From the NCBI RefSeq assembly GCF_028128765.1, contig NZ_LBJG01000086.1, positions 62,001 to 126,000 of the forward strand: a stretch of 64,000 nt of DNA. The letters are read 5' to 3'. The translations under genes and the position numbers were made by a program. This document shows, one piece after another, positions 59,276-64,000 of this stretch. This DNA comes from Bradyrhizobium sp. CCBAU 51627. GTDB lineage: Bacteria; Pseudomonadota; Alphaproteobacteria; Rhizobiales; Xanthobacteraceae. Within the stretch, counting starts at the first letter, position 1. The number at the start of each line of letters is the position of its first letter. The notes below the pieces were generated by a model. That model was not told the DNA's origin. It saw only the letters and a list, made by a program, of their open reading frames with translations, and made no database searches.

Positions 59276-62197
59276 TCACCAGGCGTAGCGGACGACGCCC
59301 TTGCCGGCGTAGCTCTTGGTGACGTTGGAGAACTCGCCCTCGAACGTACCGGCGGCGGACCAGCCGTTGAGCCACTTCTTCTCGACCGCTGCGGTGACCA
59401 GCGCCGAGTCCGGCGCCATGGCCGCGCCATTCACGACGAAGCTCGCGCCCGGCAGAGTCTGGAAGGTCGCCGCGACAGCGCGATTAGTGGTGTAGTCGTG
59501 CGCCCAGGCGAGCCTCCCGCGCAGCGTGACGACGCCATCGGTCTGGGCGAAGGATTTGTCGGTGCGCAGGCCGAGTTCGGTGCGCGGATCGGTCACGCTC
59601 TTGGCGGCATAGGCGAGCGCGAACTGGTTGCTGCCGACGATCGCCTGCTCGGCGTAGACAGGCAGATCGAAGGTGGTGAATTGCGCGGCCGCGTAAGGCG
59701 TCCAGCCGAAACCCTGCGTCACGAAGCGATAGCCACCCTCCAGCCGCCCCGAATATGCATTGGCGTTGAACTCGGCGCGCAGGCGGTCGAGGCCCGCGAC
59801 GGTCACTGTGCGATCGGTGGTGATGTCCTGCCAACCATAAGCGAGGGCGCCGGCGATATAAGCGGGACCGATATTGTGACGGAAGAACGCACCGGCCTGG
59901 AACAGGTCAGAGCGTCCGCCGCCAAGCGCATTCGCGACCGTGAAATTGGTGCCGCCGCCGGCAAGCGCGAAGCCGACCAGCGTGTCACGCGAGATGCGGT
60001 AGTCGGCGCCGACGGCCGTGCCATAGAGATTGCTGGTGGTGTTGGTCGAGCCCACGACGGCATTGCCGTCGGTCGCTTGCGATCCCCCGAAGCCCGCCGC
60101 CCATACGCTCCAGCGCTGTTCGAAGATGGGTGCAACGGGTGCCTTGGTGTAGATAGCGGCATAGGCATCCCGCGCGTTGGTCGAGCGGCTGTTGGCGCGT
60201 CCGGCATAGGCGAGGCTCTCGTCCGCATACGCGTTCGGCGAGCCGCCGGCACTGATGCCGTCGCCGCGCCCGTTCACGAACGGGTCCGTTATCAGACCCA
60301 TGAACTGGCTCATCGCATTGAACGTCGTCTGCTGCGGCGCGCTGCCGACCTCGCCCGAGAGCTGCGACAGACCAGCCGGTGTCAACCCGCCGAATGCGAT
60401 CGGGATCGAGCCGTTGCTGTTGAAGAAGTTGATGATCGCGTTGCCGACGCTTTGTTGATTGCCGTTCAGGCTGCCCGATGGAGGCGCGAAACTCAGCGCG
60501 AGGTTCAGATAGGCGTGAGAGGAATCGTAGCTCAGCGTGGTCTGGAAACCTGACGGCAGAGTGCCATTAAGCACGGTCGGATTGAACGTCCCGCTAACAT
60601 TGCCTGCAGTCAGGATGGTGTACTGCTTTGCCACATAGGATCCGGCAGCGAATTGTGCGCTCACGGTCGCTCCACCGAGCGTCGCCGTTCCGCTCACGGT
60701 CGCGGCGGAGGACGTCGTCGGGTTCACCTGCACGAGGTAGGTCGCGGCCGCACTCAACGTGAGACTACCCGCGACGGCCATGGATGCTGCCGGCGTACCA
60801 TTGCCCGGCGCGAAGGTGCCGCCGTTCACAGTGAGATTGCCGACGGTACCGACACCCGAGAGGGTGCCGCCCGTATTCACGGTCGTCATCGATGAGCTCG
60901 CGATCGTGCCGTCGACCCGCAGCGTTCCGCCATTGACCGTCGTCGTGCCCGTGTAGCTGTTGGCCCCGGTCAGAGTCTCGTTGCCGCTCGCGAGAACGAG
61001 GTTACCAGCGCTCTGGATCTTGCCTGCGTACGTATCGTTCGCGTTGGTGATCGTCAGATTCAGGCTTGATCCGAGAAACAGGTTTGCGTTCGAGTTCGTG
61101 CCCGCGAGCGACTTGATGGCGCTGTTCGTGTTGGTCACTGACAAGTCCAAGGTGCCGTTGTCGACAACTTTGCTCGAAGTCGCGATCGAGCCTGAACCGA
61201 TCAGGGAAATGTGCGCGCCGGTATTGATCGTCGTCACGCCCGTATAGGTGTTGGTCCCGCCTAATTCCTGCACTCCCCCCGTCACGGTCAGGCCGCCGGT
61301 GCCCGCGATCGTGCCGTAGAATATGTTCACGGGCGACGCATTCGTGATCGTCAGCGTCCGGGCGCCCAGGACGACTTGGCTGCCCGAGACGCCGAAAATG
61401 CCGCCGGCGCTGCCGCCCGCGGCCGTGCCCGAGATATCGAATGTGGCGGCCGCGTTCGAGAGATTTACATTGCCGCCGATCGTGCCCGAGCCTTGAAAGA
61501 ATAGGGTGCCACCGGAGACGTTCGCGTCGCCGCTGATCGTGCCGTTGTTGGTGGACGTGCCGCCCGTCTGGCTCAGCGAGCCCGTGAGGATACCGTCATT
61601 GATGAAGGTGGCACTGTTGGTAGCGGTCGTCGTCAGTTGGCCGCTGTTGATGAATGTTCCGCCCGTGATGCTCGTCGCCGTGAATGCGTTTATTCCGCTG
61701 ACGGTTAACTGCCCGCCGCTCACAGAAATACCAGCGCCCGTCATAAAGTTGGTAATCGTATTCGTGCCGCCCTGATTGATCACGTTCGGCCCGGCGCCAT
61801 TGAAGTTCACTTGCAGGCCAATAACAATGTAGTTCTGCGACGCCGCGGTGAAGGTCCAGGAGTCCGGCGTAATCGGGGCAGTGACGGTGACCACGGGATC
61901 GCCGGGCGGCGCATCAAACACGGCTGACTGGCCGGCATTGACCGGCGGGGCTCCGGCCGGCGGGTTGGCCCAGTTGGTGCCAAGATTGTAGTCCGTCGTT
62001 GTCGTGGTGCTGCCGGTACCTCCCCAGGTGTAAGTCTGCGCCTGCGCAGCGCCAGGCAGCGCAAACGTTGCGGCTGCGACGGCGGCAATTGCCGTCGTTT
62101 CAAGCAAGTAGCCCCTGAGCCGACCCACGGGCCGCAGCTTCGGACCAAAAACGGAGTTTGCGGGTTGCGCTCGGCGGACAGCAGGGAAACGAATCAT
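59276..62197 (-). CDS. Autotransporter with passenger repeats and outer-membrane barrel
   Basis: 973 residues, type V secretion. An extended signal peptide (about residues 1-53, ending LPGAAQAQ) leads to a long Thr/Asn/Gly-rich passenger of beta-helix character with autotransporter-associated repeats (GTTTVNGGTLRVDGTIASSS, LTVNGGTFAPGNG). The last 270 residues are the barrel: WAAGFGGSQATDGNAVVGS, FALAGGGTNFTVAN, GYRFVTQGFGWTPYAAAQF, final strand ending VVRYAW with terminal aromatic. Surface role unknown. It is convergent with MAPEG. Confidence 0.92.
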   Translation of the reverse strand: MIRFPAVRRAQPANSVFGPKLRPVGRLRGYLLETTAIAAVAAATFALPGAAQAQTYTWGGTGSTTTTTDYNLGTNWANPPAGAPPVNAGQSAVFDAPPGDPVVTVTAPITPDSWTFTAASQNYIVIGLQVNFNGAGPNVINQGGTNTITNFMTGAGISVSGGQLTVSGINAFTATSITGGTFINSGQLTTTATNSATFINDGILTGSLSQTGGTSTNNGTISGDANVSGGTLFFQGSGTIGGNVNLSNAAATFDISGTAAGGSAGGIFGVSGSQVVLGARTLTITNASPVNIFYGTIAGTGGLTVTGGVQELGGTNTYTGVTTINTGAHISLIGSGSIATSSKVVDNGTLDLSVTNTNSAIKSLAGTNSNANLFLGSSLNLTITNANDTYAGKIQSAGNLVLASGNETLTGANSYTGTTTVNGGTLRVDGTIASSSMTTVNTGGTLSGVGTVGNLTVNGGTFAPGNGTPAASMAVAGSLTLSAAATYLVQVNPTTSSAATVSGTATLGGATVSAQFAAGSYVAKQYTILTAGNVSGTFNPTVLNGTLPSGFQTTLSYDSSHAYLNLALSFAPPSGSLNGNQQSVGNAIINFFNSNGSIPIAFGGLTPAGLSQLSGEVGSAPQQTTFNAMSQFMGLITDPFVNGRGDGISAGGSPNAYADESLAYAGRANSRSTNARDAYAAIYTKAPVAPIFEQRWSVWAAGFGGSQATDGNAVVGSTNTTSNLYGTAVGADYRISRDTLVGFALAGGGTNFTVANALGGGRSDLFQAGAFFRHNIGPAYIAGALAYGWQDITTDRTVTVAGLDRLRAEFNANAYSGRLEGGYRFVTQGFGWTPYAAAQFTTFDLPVYAEQAIVGSNQFALAYAAKSVTDPRTELGLRTDKSFAQTDGVVTLRGRLAWAHDYTTNRAVAATFQTLPGASFVVNGAAMAPDSALVTAAVEKKWLNGWSAAGTFEGEFSNVTKSYAGKGVVRYAW

Positions 62198-62582
62198 CGA
62201 AAAACTTCCAATTCCCGAAATGCGGGAAAACCGAGACTCAGATTTCTCACAACACCCGAAACTTCACCAGCAGCAGCCGCAGGTCGCAGCAGCAATCAGA
62301 GGAAAATGTTGCAGGAAAGGCACAACCGCGTCGCCTTGAGCCGGCCGAAATGGCGGCTTAGGCCGACTATGTCCCAGCTGCGCAATCATCAGACATACCG
62401 ACCACGCGCAATGGCGTACCGACCACGCGCAATAATGTGTGTGCCGGCCGGCCTACGCATCCAATCCCCGCCGATGTCGTGCTCCAGTAGGAACGGCGCG
62501 CGAGCCGAGCCGCGCGCCTCTCGCCATCGCACTCCACTCGACGATGCTTCGCATCGCCAAGAGGACTTGGGTCTGCTCCGCC
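62198..62582. other. Intergenic region upstream of the autotransporter
   Basis: About 385 bases with no supportable gene. It contains a 21-bp-period tandem duplication (62396-62433) and a GC-rich palindromic stretch near 62492-62520 (GCGCGCGAGCC / GCCGCGCGCC). The autotransporter promoter should lie in the 62200-62350 part, which is AT-richer. Confidence 0.5.
62396..62433. repeat. Two direct repeats, period 21 bp
   Basis: TACCGACCACGCGCAAT occurs at 62396-62412 and again at 62417-62433, separated by four bases. No function evident. Confidence 0.7.
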
Positions 62583-63566
62583 CTACGCCTCCGGCAAGCC
62601 CAGCATCAGCCGCATGTTCTGCACGGCCGCGCCGGATGCGCCCTTGCCGAGATTGTCGAGCCGGGCGACCAGCACGGCCTGGTGATATTTGTCGCTGGCG
62701 AAGACATAGAGCTCGAGCATGTTGGTCTCGTTGAGCGCTTCCGGCTCCAGCCGGCCGCTCTTTGAGGCTTCGTTCTGAAGCGGCATCACCGAGACGTATT
62801 TCGAACCGGCGTAGCACTTGGCGAGCGCAGCCTGCAGATCGGCTCCATCAGGCTTGCCCGGCAGCGTGTCGAGCTGAAGCGGCACCGAGACCAGCATGCC
62901 CTGCCGGTAGTTACCGACCGAGGGAATGAAGATCGGCCGCCGCGTCAGGTTCGAATAGAGCTGCATCTCGGGCAGATGCTTGTGCTCGAAGCCGAGGCCA
63001 TAGAGCTCGAAGGACGGGGCACTGCCGTCTTCAAAGCTCGCGATCATCGACTTGCCGCCGCCGGAATAACCGCTCACCGCGTTGACGGTGACGGGATAGT
63101 CCTGCGGCAACAGGCCGGCATCGACGATCGGCCGCAGCAGCGCGATCGCGCCGGTCGGATAGCAGCCGGGATTTGAGACCTTCTTCGCGGCCTTGATCTT
63201 GCCGGCCTGCTCCGGGGTCAGTTCGGGAAAGCCATAGGCCCAGTCGGGCGCAACCCGGTAGGCCGTCGAGGCGTCCAGCACTTTCGGCGCAGAGATACCC
63301 ATGCTGTCGACCACCGCAACCGTCTCCCTGGCGGCATCGTCGGGCAGGCAGAGGATGACGAGATCGACCTCCTCCATCAGCGCCTTCTTCGCCGCGGGGT
63401 CCTTGCGCTTGTCGTCGGCAATCGTCTTCACGACCACGTCGCTTTGGAGCTTCAGCCGCTCGTTGATGCCGAGGCCGGTGGTGCCGGAGCCGCCGTCGAC
63501 GAAGACGGTGGCGGGCTTGGTGGCCGCGCCTGATATCGGGGCTTTCGTGGTTTCGGTGAGGCTCAT
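62583..63566 (-). CDS. argC: N-acetyl-gamma-glutamyl-phosphate reductase
   Basis: 327 residues, the short (type 2) ArgC form. VFVDGGSGTTGLGINERLKL binds NADP, NPGCYPTGAIALL carries the catalytic Cys, and AVSGYSGGGKSMIASFED then HKHLPEMQL supply the active-site His. Third step of arginine synthesis. Its start overlaps the stop of the upstream PaiB-like gene as ATGA, suggesting translational coupling. Confidence 0.94.
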   Translation of the reverse strand: MSLTETTKAPISGAATKPATVFVDGGSGTTGLGINERLKLQSDVVVKTIADDKRKDPAAKKALMEEVDLVILCLPDDAARETVAVVDSMGISAPKVLDASTAYRVAPDWAYGFPELTPEQAGKIKAAKKVSNPGCYPTGAIALLRPIVDAGLLPQDYPVTVNAVSGYSGGGKSMIASFEDGSAPSFELYGLGFEHKHLPEMQLYSNLTRRPIFIPSVGNYRQGMLVSVPLQLDTLPGKPDGADLQAALAKCYAGSKYVSVMPLQNEASKSGRLEPEALNETNMLELYVFASDKYHQAVLVARLDNLGKGASGAAVQNMRLMLGLPEA

Positions 63567-64000
63567 GGTGCGCTCCTTTCGAGCGTGTTCGTGTCGTCTG
63601 CAAAAACCTGTGGCCGGATCTGGCGCATCAAGCCTGAAATCTGCTGCGCGTCGGCATCGCCATCGCCCAGCGCATTCGCGATCGCCGCATAGTCGGCGTC
63701 CGATTTGTGCTGGTTGAGCTTGAAGCTGCCTTCGACCTCTTCAACCGTCATGACCAGACCCACGATTCCCTTCTTCATCGCATCGAGCCGACCCGCCGTC
63801 ATCTTGCCCGACGTCCAGGGCTTCTTCGGCAACAGCCAGCTTTCGAACTTGTCGCTGAGCGTGTCGATCTGCACTGCCAGCTCATGATCCGACAACAGCC
63901 GCACCGGGCCGGTCAGATGCACCGACTGATAGAGCCAGGTCGGGACCTGATCCGGCGAGACGTACCAGTCCGGCGATACATAGGCATCGGGCCCATTGAC
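63563..64000 (-). CDS. PaiB-like FMN-binding protein, 5' end outside window
   Basis: At least 146 codons; the gene continues past the right edge. The visible part (AYVSPDWYVSPDQVPTWLYQ, SVHLTGPVRLLSDHELAVQI, KMTAGRLDAMKKGIVGLVMT, GSFKLNQHKSDADY) matches the FMN-binding negative transcriptional regulator PaiB family. PaiB in Bacillus represses sporulation and protease genes; here the role is unknown. It overlaps argC by four bases. Confidence 0.9.
   Translation of the reverse strand, partial: VNGPDAYVSPDWYVSPDQVPTWLYQSVHLTGPVRLLSDHELAVQIDTLSDKFESWLLPKKPWTSGKMTAGRLDAMKKGIVGLVMTVEEVEGSFKLNQHKSDADYAAIANALGDGDADAQQISGLMRQIRPQVFADDTNTLERSAP

Noticed and set aside
59498..60553. 351-codon plus-strand frame opposite the autotransporter barrel
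   Set aside because: Antisense shadow of the barrel domain.
60653..61775. Several short plus-strand frames rich in Val and Pro
   Set aside because: They arise from the antisense of the Thr/Asn/Gly-rich passenger repeats.

Overview
The window is GC-rich alphaproteobacterial chromosome, most likely Bradyrhizobium or a close relative. The basis is codon use, gene content (class I PHA synthase, efp-epmA-epmB, tctCBA transport operon, Porin_2-like mini-protein, many small secreted repeat-rich proteins) and interspersed repeats that look like those of Bradyrhizobium intergenic DNA. The species cannot be fixed from sequence alone.

Layout. 1-1350: decayed integrase of an integrated element abutting the 3' end of tRNA-Pro(UGG). 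1.4-6.4 kb: DUF192 protein, double cold-shock-domain protein, sirtuin, several very small genes and HU. 6.5-12.3 kb: AraC regulator with divergent esterase, PAP2 membrane protein, two small membrane proteins, an orphan double-glycine (bacteriocin-like) peptide and a coupled pair of small genes. 12.3-17.5 kb: fragments of one IS family, an LTXXQ/Spy-like and a Gly-rich secreted protein, a tannase-family esterase, and a 217-bp MITE-like element interrupting a transposase. 17.7-23.7 kb: glyoxalase, GST, two PilZ proteins, tRNA-Glu(UUC), PrsW-type protease, HdeD-like protein. 23.7-29.9 kb: DAHP synthase behind an aromatic-codon attenuator, then epmB-epmA divergent from efp, and an M23 peptidase. 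29.9-37 kb: cupin and AhpD-like genes divergent from a MarR regulator, lytic transglycosylase, aldolase, SDR, recJ. 37-44.6 kb: soluble chemoreceptor-like protein, secreted metacaspase-like protein beside an IS5-type remnant, ABC substrate-binding protein, CBS protein, L,D-transpeptidase. 44.7-51.6 kb: six-gene catabolic/transport operon (enoyl-CoA hydratase, CaiB CoA-transferase, TctC, TctB, TctA, PdxA-like) divergent from a GntR/FCD regulator. 51.6-64 kb: haloacid dehalogenase, glpX, hom, aminotransferase, phaC, MAPEG protein, a large autotransporter, argC and a partial PaiB-like gene.

The strongest regulatory signals are: an attenuator with an exact 8-bp antiterminator copy upstream of DAHP synthase; two alphaproteobacterial LexA boxes (GAAC-N7-GAAC), each just upstream of uncharacterised small genes; a perfect 16-bp palindrome at the MarR start; a mirrored pair of operator sites between the GntR gene and its divergent operon; a FixK/FNR-type box before the LTXXQ gene; and a twin 19-bp palindrome in an otherwise empty region. 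No CRISPR array, rRNA or intact prophage is visible.
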